From NCBI GenBank assembly GCA_964448135.1, contig CAYUVH010000034.1, positions 1-64,000 on the forward strand: DNA of 64,000 bases. The letters run 5' to 3'. The DNA comes from CAYUVH01 sp964448135 (GTDB taxonomy: Bacteria > Verrucomicrobiota > Verrucomicrobiia > Limisphaerales > UBA8199). The notes under the pieces were generated by a model that searched no databases, was not told where the DNA came from, and saw only the letters and a program-made list of their open reading frames with translations. Below are positions 52,843 through 61,976 of this stretch, piece after piece (the first letter of the stretch is position 1; each line of letters begins with the position of its first letter). The translations under genes and the position numbers were made by a program.

Positions 52843-53511
52843 ATGAAACGAATTTTTCTTCTGACGACGGTGCTGGCGCTGGGATTCGCCGCTCCCGTCC
52901 GCGCGCAGGACGCCGCGACCCAGCAGCGGCTCGACGAATTGGCAGGCAAAATCGAAAGCCTGCTCGAACGCCAGGACAGCCTCAACAAAAAGCTCAGCGA
53001 AATCTCCCGCGAAGTGGACACCCTCCGCGAGCAGGCCAACGCGCCCAAACCGACCTATGCCAGCCAGGACGACCTGAAGCGGCTTTCCGAATCGGTCAAA
53101 AGCGCCCTCAAGGAAGCCGACGCCAACCGCGTGTCCGATTACAATCGCACCAAGGAATATCTCGACGGCATCCGCAAAGATGTGGCCAAAGCCGCCGCCG
53201 CTCCTCCGCCCGTTACCCCGCGTCACCGGGACCGGGAGAAGGATACGTCGTCAGATACCGGCAAATCCACCGCGGACAAAACCAGCGACAACAGCACCCC
53301 CGACAAGACGCCTTACACGGGCGACTACATCGAATACACCGTCAAAGCCGGCAACACCCTGAGCGCCATCGCGCAGGCCTGCCGCGAAAAGGGCATCAAA
53401 GTCACCACCGCCCAGATCCTGGAAGCCAATCCGGGCCTCAAACCGGAGAAGGTCAAGGAAGGCCAGAAGATCAAAATCCCCGTCCCCAAGGGAACAGTGG
53501 CGTCGAAATAA
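52843..53511 (+). CDS. Exported coiled-coil LysM protein
   Basis: 222-residue exported protein. ATG 52843 (MKRIFLLTTVLALGFAAPVR) gives a signal peptide. Residues about 25-110 form a coiled coil (LDELAGKIESLLERQDSLNK, ISREVDTLREQAN). A low-complexity Pro/Thr/Lys linker follows, with an Asp/Thr-rich stretch. The C-terminal 55 residues are a LysM domain: YTVKAGNTLSAIAQACREKG and LKPEKVKEGQKIKIPVPKG. It binds peptidoglycan or chitin-like glycans, so it is a cell-envelope structural or regulatory protein. Confidence 0.9.
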   Translation: MKRIFLLTTVLALGFAAPVRAQDAATQQRLDELAGKIESLLERQDSLNKKLSEISREVDTLREQANAPKPTYASQDDLKRLSESVKSALKEADANRVSDYNRTKEYLDGIRKDVAKAAAAPPPVTPRHRDREKDTSSDTGKSTADKTSDNSTPDKTPYTGDYIEYTVKAGNTLSAIAQACREKGIKVTTAQILEANPGLKPEKVKEGQKIKIPVPKGTVASK

Positions 53512-53766
53512 CGGCGGAGCGTGGCCATCCTTGGCCACAGCATCGTACGCAAGTAATCCGGCGTTCGTTAATCTCAAAGCCGTCGGATTAACAGACCTTT
53601 TCTCAATCCCAAAGGGATTGCGTCCTCCAGCCCCAGGTTGGCCCGTGCTTTTACGGGCCAACCTGGGGTGAACCCGCACACGAACTCATCCAACCCCAAC
53701 CGGGGTTGTGCCTGCTTTCGCCACTCCTGACACTCCAAATCAACTCGTCGGCACATAGCCCCACCG
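53512..53766. repeat. Intergenic region with a perfect 16-bp inverted repeat
   Basis: CCCCAGGTTGGCCCGT (53631-53646) and ACGGGCCAACCTGGGG (53653-53668) form a perfect 16-bp stem with a 6-nt loop, preceded by TCCCAAAGGGATTGCGTCC. This looks like a dispersed intergenic repeat. There is no T-run for a terminator. Confidence 0.8.
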
Positions 53767-55368
53767 CTACCGCCAATACCTCCAATCCACCCCCGGAAAA
53801 ATATTGTCCCGACGTTCCATTTCGGCGAGGCGCGAGGGCTCAACGCCGGTTTCGGTGAGTTGCCGCCGCAAATCCTCGAACCGCAACAAATGCTCCCGCA
53901 CGCGCTTCCGCGCATAACCCGGGCTCGTCCCCGAATGCAGGATAAACGGCCAGTCGCTGGCCTGCGCCAGTAACAGTTCCCGCGCCGCCTGCTTCAGCGC
54001 GCGGGCTTGCAACTCATCCGGCTCGGTGAACCGGCGCGCCAGTTCCGTCATCCGCTTCTCCGCTGCGCGCAAGTGCGGATAAATCCATTCGTTTTTTTCG
54101 TTCAACCACACATGCCAGAAACCCTTCTCTCCCCAGCTCGAAGCGCTCGGCGTGGCGAGCTGGTTGGACGGATGCCGCGCGAGGTAATCGCCCGGTGAAA
54201 TCAGCGCGATGTCCGACCGGTGCTTCTGCGCCTGGCGCACAACGGCATCCAGAAACTCCGGTCCCTCATGCCACCAGTGGCCAAACAGTTCCGCGTCATA
54301 GGGACACACCACGATCGGCGGACGATCCATTACCGCCGCGAGCCGGTGCACCTGCGCGAGCCGCGCCTCCAGGAAATGCGCCGCGTGCCCGCCGGCGGCG
54401 GCGAGCGCGGCGGCACGATCATAGACTTCCTTCTCCCCCGCTCCGCCGGTGATGCGATGGTATTTGATCCCGGTGAAACTTCGTTCGCCCGTGGTCGGCA
54501 CAAACGGCCGGATGTATTCCCAATCCAGATCAAAGCCCGCGTCGCGGTAGAAATCACGATAGCGCGGATCGCCGGGATAACCTTCGTGCCGGCTCCAGAC
54601 CTGGCGCGCGGATTCCGGATCGCGACCGAAGGCCGCGAGACCGGACGGCGTAATCAGCGGCGCATATTCCCAATAACGCGGGCGCGGCTGCGCGTGCAGT
54701 ATCCCATGCGTTTCAGTAATGAACCACCCCAAGCCCGCTTCCTTGAGAAAAGGTTCCACGACCTCCGCGTAACCGCATTCCGGGAGCCACACGCCGCGCG
54801 GATCACGGCCAAAACACGACCGGTAATGATCACGCGCCACGAGCAATTGGGCACGCAGTGACGGCGGGTGCCGCTCGAGCAACGGCAACAGCGCATGCGT
54901 CGCCGCGCACGTGAGGATTTCAATGCGGCCTGCGTCCTGCAGTCGGCGAAATGAAGCCACGAGGTCCGCGCCCCGGCGACCGAAGGATTCGCGGAGCGAA
55001 CGGAAGCGCTCGACATTTGCGGCGGCCAGCCGGTGGTATTCCGGCGTCAGGCGCGTGCGATGAATTTCCCGCTCGGCGAGCACGATCAGCTCGTCGAGAT
55101 AACGCCCATACCGCTCCTGCAACAGCCCATCCTGCAGCATCGCGCACAGCGTCGGCGTCAGCGTGATCGCGATGCGCACGGCCAGCCGGTCGCGTTCCCA
55201 GCCCTCGATGATTTCGAGCAGCGGCAGGTAGGTCTCGGTGATGGCTTCGAAGAGCCAGTTCTCTTCGAGAAAGCGGGTGTGCTCCGGATGCCGCACGAAC
55301 GGCAGGTGCGCGTGCAGAACAAGGGAAACGTAGCCGCGCGGGATGGAGGCGGGAGAGGCGGGCGTCAC
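53767..55368 (-). CDS. GH57 family 1,4-alpha-glucan branching enzyme-like protein
   Basis: 533-residue glycoside hydrolase family 57 protein with C-terminal DUF1957-type domain, probably a glycogen branching enzyme. N-terminal signature VLHAHLPFVRHPE (residues 17-29). Catalytic nucleophile Glu197 in WLPECGY and acid/base Asp357 in CPYDAELFGHWW. The 3' neighbour encodes a DUF4912 protein, a pairing known from genomes of this and related phyla. It probably acts in glycogen metabolism in the cytoplasm. No signal peptide. Confidence 0.94.
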   Translation of the reverse strand: MTPASPASIPRGYVSLVLHAHLPFVRHPEHTRFLEENWLFEAITETYLPLLEIIEGWERDRLAVRIAITLTPTLCAMLQDGLLQERYGRYLDELIVLAEREIHRTRLTPEYHRLAAANVERFRSLRESFGRRGADLVASFRRLQDAGRIEILTCAATHALLPLLERHPPSLRAQLLVARDHYRSCFGRDPRGVWLPECGYAEVVEPFLKEAGLGWFITETHGILHAQPRPRYWEYAPLITPSGLAAFGRDPESARQVWSRHEGYPGDPRYRDFYRDAGFDLDWEYIRPFVPTTGERSFTGIKYHRITGGAGEKEVYDRAAALAAAGGHAAHFLEARLAQVHRLAAVMDRPPIVVCPYDAELFGHWWHEGPEFLDAVVRQAQKHRSDIALISPGDYLARHPSNQLATPSASSWGEKGFWHVWLNEKNEWIYPHLRAAEKRMTELARRFTEPDELQARALKQAARELLLAQASDWPFILHSGTSPGYARKRVREHLLRFEDLRRQLTETGVEPSRLAEMERRDNIFPGVDWRYWR

Positions 55369-55402
55369 CGGAAGGATTCGGCGCCAAACATCGGCGAAGC
55401 GC

Positions 55403-55533
55403 GTAGCGCAGGCTTCCAGCCTGCTGTGTCGCCGACTTCCAGTCGGCAGGGTTCACGAAAGCCGGTGGGTACGATACCATTGAACGCATGCGGATTGGAA
55501 ATCCGCGATACAGCAGGCTTGGAAGCCTGCGCT
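55403..55533. repeat. Inverted repeat between the GH57 and DUF4912 genes
   Basis: GTAGCGCAGGCTTCCAGCCT... (55403-) and its near complement ending GCCTGCGCTAC (-55533), with a second pair GCCGACTTCCAGTCGGC inside. It resembles a short MITE-like or REP-like intergenic element, sited between the GH57 and DUF4912 genes. Confidence 0.8.
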
Positions 55534-55602
55534 ACAAGTTCTTGCCGTCGTCCGAAACCGGACTTAGGCGCCTTTGCCTTGCCCGTGTCGGTTTCGGCCG
55601 GC

Positions 55603-56925
55603 TCAGGATTTCGGCACATCGGTTTCACCAAGCGGTTCCGTGCGGCGCGTCACCGTGAGCGTCGCGCCATCCACATCGCCCCGCGCGGAGGTCGCGATGG
55701 CCACCAGGCGATGCTCGCCATCGGGCAGTGTAAAACGGCAGCTGAAAGTGCCATCGGGCGCCAACTGGATATTCTGCCCGCCCAGCGAAACCATCGCATC
55801 GGGCTCCGTGGCACCATACACAATCAGTTCGGCGTTCAACCTGAACCAAAATCCTCCGCCGGGCTGCGCCGGGCTGCCGGACGGGCTCGTCGGCGCCGAT
55901 GAACCCAGGGCCATGTCCCCGCCGCCTTCCTCCGGAATCAGCCGCATGGATTCCGCCGAACCCTCCAATTGAATGACCTGCGTGCGCGGTCCCACGGCCC
56001 CGGCCAGCGCTTCGTCATGCGCGGGCGTCCAGGTGGTCGTCGTCAATGTCTCCGGCGCCGTGGCCTCGCCGGAAGCCCCGGTCCACACGGCCGGGTTCCA
56101 AATCTCAGGCGCCGCAAGCATCCCGCCCGGGCTGAGCTCCGGCAAAAACGTGACAAAGCGCGTCGTGCGATCATCGGACGGCGTCTCGCGCGGGGTGCGC
56201 ACCGGCTCGGAACTGGCCAGCACTATCCAATCCTTGTTCGGCGCATAGTAACCCAATTCGGCGACAAATTGCGACCCAGGCGGGCTCACCGGCACGAAAC
56301 AATGCCGCGCTTCGACCGGCACCGGCGCCTCGATCACGCGCGGGGGGCCGCCGATGTCTGCATAGACTCGGAGCGCGAGTTGATGATCGCCCGATTTCCT
56401 GGCGTGCTCACGCAGCTCGGGAGTCGTGAAATCCCAGCGCACATAAAGCGACCGCGGATCACGCGGGGCAGCCAGCAACTCGCGAGTACCGTAAGTCTCG
56501 GGCAACTCGCCGCTTTCGATCTCTTCCAGCGAAGCCGGTTTGGGTGAAAGCACGGGCACAATCGGCGGGCGGGCAACCGCTTTGACAGGGGCGACCGCTT
56601 TGACAGCGGAAACGGCTTTGACGACTGGGGCTGGTTTGACGGGTAAAGCCGCTTTGACGGGTGCCACAGCTTTCGGCGCCGGGGGGGCTGCGGCTTCCGG
56701 TTTCCTGGTCGCGACGGGACGGCGGGGGGAACGCGGTTTCAGGACCTTGGCTGCCGGTTTGGATTTGGGAGCGGCCTTCCGTTTTGGCCGGCTTGCGGCC
56801 CGCTTTTTACCAACTGATGAAGCGGCACGCGCTCGAACAGGCCGCGTGGTAGTCCTGGCGGCGGCGCGACGCGCCGTTTTGGGCGATTTTGGTGATTTGC
56901 CGCCTGAGGACTTCTTTATTTTCAT
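55603..56925 (-). CDS. DUF4912 domain protein with basic N-terminal tail
   Basis: 440-residue cytosolic protein. The start at 56925 is chosen; a further upstream frame is not protein-like. The first ~140 residues are low complexity, rich in Lys, Ala, Pro and Arg (KSPKTARRAAARTTTRPVRA and repeated VKAVAPVKA), like a nucleic-acid or polymer-binding tail. The rest contains the DUF4912 core (YGTRELLAAPRDPRSLYVRW, then HALRVYADIGG-like and FVAELGYYAPNKDW). The C-terminus (TFSCRFTLPDGEHRLVAIAT) is beta-rich. DUF4912 proteins accompany GH57 branching enzymes, suggesting a role in glycogen handling; the function is not established. Confidence 0.88.
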   Translation of the reverse strand: MKIKKSSGGKSPKSPKTARRAAARTTTRPVRARAASSVGKKRAASRPKRKAAPKSKPAAKVLKPRSPRRPVATRKPEAAAPPAPKAVAPVKAALPVKPAPVVKAVSAVKAVAPVKAVARPPIVPVLSPKPASLEEIESGELPETYGTRELLAAPRDPRSLYVRWDFTTPELREHARKSGDHQLALRVYADIGGPPRVIEAPVPVEARHCFVPVSPPGSQFVAELGYYAPNKDWIVLASSEPVRTPRETPSDDRTTRFVTFLPELSPGGMLAAPEIWNPAVWTGASGEATAPETLTTTTWTPAHDEALAGAVGPRTQVIQLEGSAESMRLIPEEGGGDMALGSSAPTSPSGSPAQPGGGFWFRLNAELIVYGATEPDAMVSLGGQNIQLAPDGTFSCRFTLPDGEHRLVAIATSARGDVDGATLTVTRRTEPLGETDVPKS

Positions 56926-57070
56926 GCGGTGAAGCCGGCCTACGGGTCCGCACCCGGCTCCCGACACTGCGCAGGCCAAAGTACGAGCGGCTGCGCGGTG
57001 GCGCAACCGGAATTTCGACCAAAGACTGCTTGCCTTGCGCAGGTCCAAGGCGTTTATTGACGGCAAGCCG

Positions 57071-57484
57071 ATGGCCCCAGTAACCCCCAGCCCCGACGCA
57101 CCCAAAGCATCGCCGGCAGAGCGTCCGCTGGTCTATATCGTGGACGACGAAACCCTGTTGCTTGACCTCGCGAAGGTCATCCTGGAACCACTCGGCCTGC
57201 GGGTCGAAACCTTTCCCGACCCGGCCTCCGCCTTGCGCGCCTTCAAGGCCGCCCAGCCCCCTCCCGCACTGATCATCACCGATTATTCCATGGGCGGCAG
57301 TACCGGCATGGAGTTGCTGGCCGCCTGCCGCGAAACCTATCCCCTGCAAAAGGTGCTCCTGCTCAGCGGCACCGTCCAACAGCGTGCGTTCGACGATACC
57401 ACCGCCCGGCCAAATGCGTTTCTGGCCAAGCCTTATCAGGCCGCGCAACTGGTGGAAGTCGTGAAATCCCTGCTTAAGGACTGA
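57071..57484 (+). CDS. Stand-alone response-regulator receiver protein
   Basis: 137-residue single-domain response regulator. Motifs are VYIVDDETLLL (acidic pair), phospho-acceptor Asp in LIITDYSMGGSTG, LLLSGTVQQ (Ser/Thr) and LAKPYQAAQ (Lys). ATG 57071 gives a 20-residue basic/Pro-rich leader before the domain. No output domain follows, so it must act through a partner. No histidine kinase is near. The neighbour downstream is a membrane acyltransferase. Confidence 0.93.
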   Translation: MAPVTPSPDAPKASPAERPLVYIVDDETLLLDLAKVILEPLGLRVETFPDPASALRAFKAAQPPPALIITDYSMGGSTGMELLAACRETYPLQKVLLLSGTVQQRAFDDTTARPNAFLAKPYQAAQLVEVVKSLLKD

Positions 57485-57517
57485 ACCGCCCGCCCGGCCA
57501 CGCCTGGCCAAGCCAAG

Positions 57518-58801
57518 ATGAGCGCTTCCACCGCACCCGGCCAATCCCCCTCCGGCCGCCTGATGTCCCTCGATGTCTTCCGCGGCGCGACCATCGCCAG
57601 CATGATGCTGGTGAACAACCCGGGCAACTGGAACGCGATCTACGCGCCGCTGGACCACGCCGAGTGGAACGGCTGGACCTTTACCGACCTCATCTTTCCG
57701 TTTTTCGTCTGGATCGTGGGGGTCGCGATTCCCCTCTCCACGGCCCGGCGGCTGGAGCAGGGCGCGAGACGGGACACACTCTTCTGGCACGTGGTCAGGC
57801 GCGCCGTGATCTTGTTCGCGCTGGGATTCTTTCTGAATTCACTTTCCGTCCTGCTGGACAGCACGCGCTGGGCGGACGGATTCGGTGGCTGGCTGGAATT
57901 TTACCTTCATAACGTGCGCGTGCCCGGGGTGCTGCAACGCATCGCCATTTGCTATCTCGTTGCCAGCACGGTGTATTTGCTTACGGAAAAGCCGGAGGAG
58001 ATGAATAGCCAATCGCTCCGGAAGAATTCCGGTATTCGCTGGCAGGCAGGAATCATCGCGCTGTTGCTCGTAACCTACTGGCTCTTGATGGCCTTCGTGC
58101 CGGTGCCCGGGCATGGTGCGGGCGATTTTGAAAAAGGCGCCAACCTCAGCAACTACCTCGACAGCGTAATCCTGAACGGCCGGCTGATCGGCACTCATGT
58201 GTGGGCCAGCGCCAAAACCTGGGACCCCGAGGGCACCTTGAGCACCATACCGGCGATTGCGACCTGCCTCTTTGGCGTGCTGACCGGACAACTACTGCGT
58301 TCGCGACTGACGCAGGAAAGCAAGACCGCCTGGCTGTTCGTGGGCGGCAACCTCCTTCTCTTCGTCGGCTCGGTGATGAATTTCTGGCTGCCCATCAACA
58401 AGAACCTGTGGACCAGCAGCTACACGGTTTTCATGGCCGGCATGGCGATGAATTGCTTCGCGGTGTGTTACTGGCTGGTGGATGTGCAAGGCCGGAAGAC
58501 CTGGGCCAGACCGTTCGCCATCTACGGCATGAATGCCATCACGGTCTTCATGCTGGCCGGCATCCTCGGCCGCATCTCCATCGCCGTCAGTTGGAAAGAC
58601 GCCGAAGGCAAAACGATTGCCCTCAAATCCTGGCTCTACAATCACCTGTGCGGGCCCTTCGCCACCGCGGACACCTCGCCATTCCTAGGCGCGCTCGCCA
58701 CCCCAAAAAACGCCTCGCTCTTGTGGGCAATAATTTACGTCCTCGGTCTCTACCTGGTCGCCTGGTTCATGTACCGCCGAAAATGGTTCGTCCGCTTTTA
58801 A
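57518..58801 (+). CDS. DUF5009/NagX-like membrane acyltransferase
   Basis: 427-residue polytopic membrane protein of the heparan-alpha-glucosaminide N-acetyltransferase/DUF5009 family. It starts with SLDVFRGATIASMMLVNNPG, the family hallmark, then IYAPLDHAEWNGWTFTDLIF, with about ten membrane helices. A conserved His/Asp segment (HVWASAKTWDPEGTL) and the terminal helix AIIYVLGLYLVAWFMYRR fit. It probably acetylates sugars or amino sugars at the membrane. Full length. Confidence 0.9.
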   Translation: MSASTAPGQSPSGRLMSLDVFRGATIASMMLVNNPGNWNAIYAPLDHAEWNGWTFTDLIFPFFVWIVGVAIPLSTARRLEQGARRDTLFWHVVRRAVILFALGFFLNSLSVLLDSTRWADGFGGWLEFYLHNVRVPGVLQRIAICYLVASTVYLLTEKPEEMNSQSLRKNSGIRWQAGIIALLLVTYWLLMAFVPVPGHGAGDFEKGANLSNYLDSVILNGRLIGTHVWASAKTWDPEGTLSTIPAIATCLFGVLTGQLLRSRLTQESKTAWLFVGGNLLLFVGSVMNFWLPINKNLWTSSYTVFMAGMAMNCFAVCYWLVDVQGRKTWARPFAIYGMNAITVFMLAGILGRISIAVSWKDAEGKTIALKSWLYNHLCGPFATADTSPFLGALATPKNASLLWAIIYVLGLYLVAWFMYRRKWFVRF

Positions 58802-59094
58802 CCTTTTGTAGCAACCGAGGTAACGAGGCTCATTATTTCCGACAACCCTCAAGAGCCGCCTTCCCCCAACGCGAACTCAAACTCACACCGTCCAACCGCC
58901 CTCCCTCCCCGGAGCGCGGCTTTATAAGCCGCAGCGCGTTCAAAAGCATGGGAATTTGCGGTTAGCGAAGGCATTCATGGTCAAATCTGAACGCTTTTTG
59001 TGCAAAGTCGCCTTCGGGAGAGGGCCGGGGTGAGGGGAATTTTGCCCCAACTCTAGAACCCGCGGCTTTTCCACGCCGCTCCGACTCCCATCCA
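58802..59094. repeat. Intergenic repeats and a 21-bp duplication
   Basis: GCGGCTTTATAAGCCGC repeat at about 58917-58934 (similar at 33929-33947), and a CCCTCACCCCGGCCCTCTCC-type repeat at 59016-59040. AACCCGCGGCTTTTCCACGCC at 59057-59077 recurs at 59098-59118, where it encodes the PanB C-terminus. Confidence 0.75.
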
Positions 59095-59871
59095 TCAAAC
59101 CCGCGGCTTTTCCACGCCCTCTTTCCATTCACTCACCACCGCGCGCATTTGCTCAGCCGCATTCAGCTTGGGCTTCACGTGCTTCAAATGATACCACGGC
59201 AGCATCCCCAGCAGATCCGGCGTCACCAAAATCTGCCCATCACAATCCGCACCCGCGCCAATCCCAATCGTCGGAACCGAACACACCCGCGTGATTTCCT
59301 TCGCCACCGGCGCGCTGACCAGTTCCAGCACAATCGCAAAAGCACCCGCCTTAGCCAGCGCCTCCGCATCCGCCAGCAAAGCCTGATGCTCGGCTTCAAC
59401 CCGACCCTTGATCTTATATCCGCCCTCCTCCAGCACGTGCTGCGGCAACATCCCCAGGTGCCCAAGAAACGGAATTCCCGCGCGGACGATCGCCTCGACC
59501 TGCGGCAATATCTCGCGCCCGCCCTCGGCCTTCACCATCTCGGCGCCCGCGGCAACCAGCCGCCGCGCATTAGCGAGCGCTTCATCCACGGTCCCGTAAC
59601 TATGGTAGGGCAAATCCGCGCCCAGCAACGCCCGCGGCTTCGCGCGTGCGGCGGCGCGAACATGATGCTCCATCTCCGCCATCGTGACATGCGTGGTGTC
59701 CGGATAACCCAGCACCACCATCCCCAGCGAATCGCCGACCAGGATCAACGGAATGCCCGCCTGATCCAGCAGCTTGGTCATCGGAAAATCGTAGGCCGTC
59801 AGGGCAGCGATGCGTTCGCCGCGGCCTTTCATCGCGCGGATGGCTTCCGCGGTGATTTTGGTGGTACTCAT
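59095..59871 (-). CDS. panB: 3-methyl-2-oxobutanoate hydroxymethyltransferase
   Basis: 258-residue ketopantoate hydroxymethyltransferase, the first step of pantothenate synthesis using 5,10-methylenetetrahydrofolate. ATG 59871 (MSTTKITAEAIRAMKGRGER) is used; an upstream ATG at 59880 adds three residues. Signature parts are LTAYDFPMTKLLDQAG, VGDSLGMVVLGY, HLGMLPQHVLEEGGY (metal/acid region) and IGIGAGADCDGQILVTPDLLG. Full length. It is not linked to panC or panD here. Confidence 0.96.
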   Translation of the reverse strand: MSTTKITAEAIRAMKGRGERIAALTAYDFPMTKLLDQAGIPLILVGDSLGMVVLGYPDTTHVTMAEMEHHVRAAARAKPRALLGADLPYHSYGTVDEALANARRLVAAGAEMVKAEGGREILPQVEAIVRAGIPFLGHLGMLPQHVLEEGGYKIKGRVEAEHQALLADAEALAKAGAFAIVLELVSAPVAKEITRVCSVPTIGIGAGADCDGQILVTPDLLGMLPWYHLKHVKPKLNAAEQMRAVVSEWKEGVEKPRV

Positions 59872-60075
59872 ATCTTGCAAAGCCCGCCGTTACCGACCTC
59901 CCCGCAGGAGACGAGGCAACGAGTCGCATTCATTTCGGCCACCCGCACCGGCGAATCTCACTGAGTCGCACCTTAAACCCCGGCCGCCCGGAAGGCCTCC
60001 CTCTCCCTTTGGGAGAGGGCCGGGGTGAGGGGAATTCTTATTGCGGAGGTTTTTGGCCAGGAGCCTGTTCATCGC

Positions 60076-61095
60076 TCAACCCTGCCGCAAACTCTCCCGC
60101 AATTCCTTCGGCGTAACCGTGGCCGTGCCCAGTTTGCCGACCACCAGGCCCGCCGCATGATTGGCCACCAACGCAGCTTCCAACGGCGAGGACCCGGCCG
60201 CAATCGCCAGCGTAAACGAGGCGATCACCGTATCGCCCGCTCCGGAAACATCGGCCACCTCTTGCGCAACGGTGGGAATATGAAACGGCTTGTGGTCACG
60301 GCGACAAAGCAGCATGCCCAGTTCGCCCAGCGTGACCAGCAGCACCGCCGGTGAAAGCTTCTCCTGCAACCGCCTGGCCACCTCCATCAACTGATCGTCC
60401 CGTAAAGGGTTGGCATTCCGCGTCGTATCCGCCAGCCCCGCCAGCTCGAACGCTTCCTTCCGATTCGGCGTGATCAACGACATCCCCGTCAGATCCAGAT
60501 CGTGAACCGGCTTCGGGTCCAGGCTCAGCCAGATGCCTTTGCGACGGCAGAGTTCCTTCAGGTCGTTGAGAATTCGCTGCGTGATGACGCCCTTGCCGTA
60601 ATCACCGACGATCACCGCGGAAGCCGCATTCGCGCGCGCGGAAATGGCAGCGAACAACCGGCGGGTCAGCGCGTCGTCCAATCCGTCCCGCGTCTCACGA
60701 TCAATGCGCACGACTTGCTGCTTATGCGCGACGATCCTCGTCTTGATGCTGGTGGCGCGCCGGGGCGAGGTCAGCAAACCCTTGCAACCGATGTGTGACT
60801 CCTCCAGAAGCCCGCGCAGCCGCCGGCCCGGTTCGTCCTGCCCAATCGCCCCAAACAATTCCGTCGGCGCGCCCAACGCCGTCAGGTTGCGGGCGACGTT
60901 CGCCGCGCCGCCGGGCATGGAAGTTTCGCTCTCAAAATCCACCACCGGCACCGGCGCTTCCGGTGAAATGCGCGCCACACTGCCGCGAATGAATTGGTCG
61001 AGCATGACGTCGCCGATGACGAGCACACGCGCCTGCGCGGCGGCGCGCAACAAGTTCCGGGCGCGGGCGTCGGGAATGGTCTTCACGTTTGCCAT
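60076..61095 (-). CDS. rfaE1: D-glycero-beta-D-manno-heptose-7-phosphate kinase domain protein
   Basis: 339-residue PfkB-type carbohydrate kinase matching the kinase half (RfaE1/HldE domain I) of ADP-heptose synthesis, which makes the LPS inner-core sugar precursor. Motifs are VIGDVMLDQFIRGSVARISP, MPGGAANVARNL (substrate), DYGKGV, and VADVSGAGDTVIASF (anion hole, catalytic Asp). The length fits a stand-alone kinase; the cytidylyltransferase domain is not attached. A Gram-negative cell envelope with heptose is implied. It has a start codon 7 bp from the preceding thiG stop, so the two may be one unit. Confidence 0.92.
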   Translation of the reverse strand: MANVKTIPDARARNLLRAAAQARVLVIGDVMLDQFIRGSVARISPEAPVPVVDFESETSMPGGAANVARNLTALGAPTELFGAIGQDEPGRRLRGLLEESHIGCKGLLTSPRRATSIKTRIVAHKQQVVRIDRETRDGLDDALTRRLFAAISARANAASAVIVGDYGKGVITQRILNDLKELCRRKGIWLSLDPKPVHDLDLTGMSLITPNRKEAFELAGLADTTRNANPLRDDQLMEVARRLQEKLSPAVLLVTLGELGMLLCRRDHKPFHIPTVAQEVADVSGAGDTVIASFTLAIAAGSSPLEAALVANHAAGLVVGKLGTATVTPKELRESLRQG

Positions 61096-61101
61096 GTGCG
61101 G

Positions 61102-61896
61102 TTAAAGCTGGTCCAGGAAACCGGTCAGCGGGCTGGTCGGACTCGCCGTGGTGTTCGCCTCCGGAATGCCCGCTTCGTAAGCGGCCCGGCCGGCCTCCAC
61201 CGCCACCTTGAACGCCTCGGCCATCCGGCAGGGATCTTTGCAAACGGCGATGGCCGTGTTCACCAGCACCGCGTCCGCGCCCATTTCCAAAGCCTCGGCC
61301 GCGTGACTTGGCGCGCCCAAACCGGCGTCCACCACCACGGGCACGGTCGCCTGTTCGATGATGATCTGAATTTGCTCGCGGCTCTTGAGCCCGCGATTCG
61401 AACCAATGGGCGAGCCCAAAGGCATCACTGTAGCCACACCTACATCCTGCAACCGCTTTGCCAGCACAGGATCCGCGTTGATGTAAGGCAGAACCGTAAA
61501 CCCTTCCTTCACAAGTACTTCCGCAGCTTTGAAAGTCTCTACTGGGTCCGGCAGCAGGTAACGCGGGTCCGGGTGTATTTCAAGTTTCACCCACTTCGGC
61601 AACCCCGCCGCCGCCGACAACCGCGCCAGCCGCACCGCTTCCTCCGCGTTCATCGCGCCGCTGGTATTGGGCAGCAGGAGATATTTCTTCGGGTCAATGA
61701 ACTCGAGCAGGTTCGCAAAGGGATCCTTGCGCCCGCTCAAATCCACGCGCCGCAACGCCACCGTCACCATTTCGGTGCCGCTCGCGGCCAGGGCGTCCCG
61801 CATCAGTTCCGGCGCCGAAAATTTCCCCGTCCCCAGGATGAGGCGCGATTGGAAAGAACGGCCCGCGATGATGAGGGGCTGATTCTGCGTTACCAT
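61102..61896 (-). CDS. thiG: Thiazole synthase
   Basis: 264-residue TIM-barrel thiazole synthase of thiamine biosynthesis. The start at 61896 gives MVTQNQPLIIAGRSFQSRLI. Family segments are ILGTGKFSAPELMRDAL, KYLLLPNTSGAMNAEEAVRL, PKWVKLEIHPDPRYLLPDPV (Schiff-base Lys), VATVMPLGSPIGSNRGL and VDAGLGAPSHAAEALEMGAD. Full length. No thiS, thiH or thiE nearby; the other thiamine genes must lie elsewhere. Confidence 0.96.
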   Translation of the reverse strand: MVTQNQPLIIAGRSFQSRLILGTGKFSAPELMRDALAASGTEMVTVALRRVDLSGRKDPFANLLEFIDPKKYLLLPNTSGAMNAEEAVRLARLSAAAGLPKWVKLEIHPDPRYLLPDPVETFKAAEVLVKEGFTVLPYINADPVLAKRLQDVGVATVMPLGSPIGSNRGLKSREQIQIIIEQATVPVVVDAGLGAPSHAAEALEMGADAVLVNTAIAVCKDPCRMAEAFKVAVEAGRAAYEAGIPEANTTASPTSPLTGFLDQL

Positions 61897-61976
61897 CCCG
61901 GCTAACTTAACCGCGAAAACGCGGCATTGTCGAGTTGCGAACGGAAAAGCGGAAACAAGCGCGGTGGCACCTAAAC

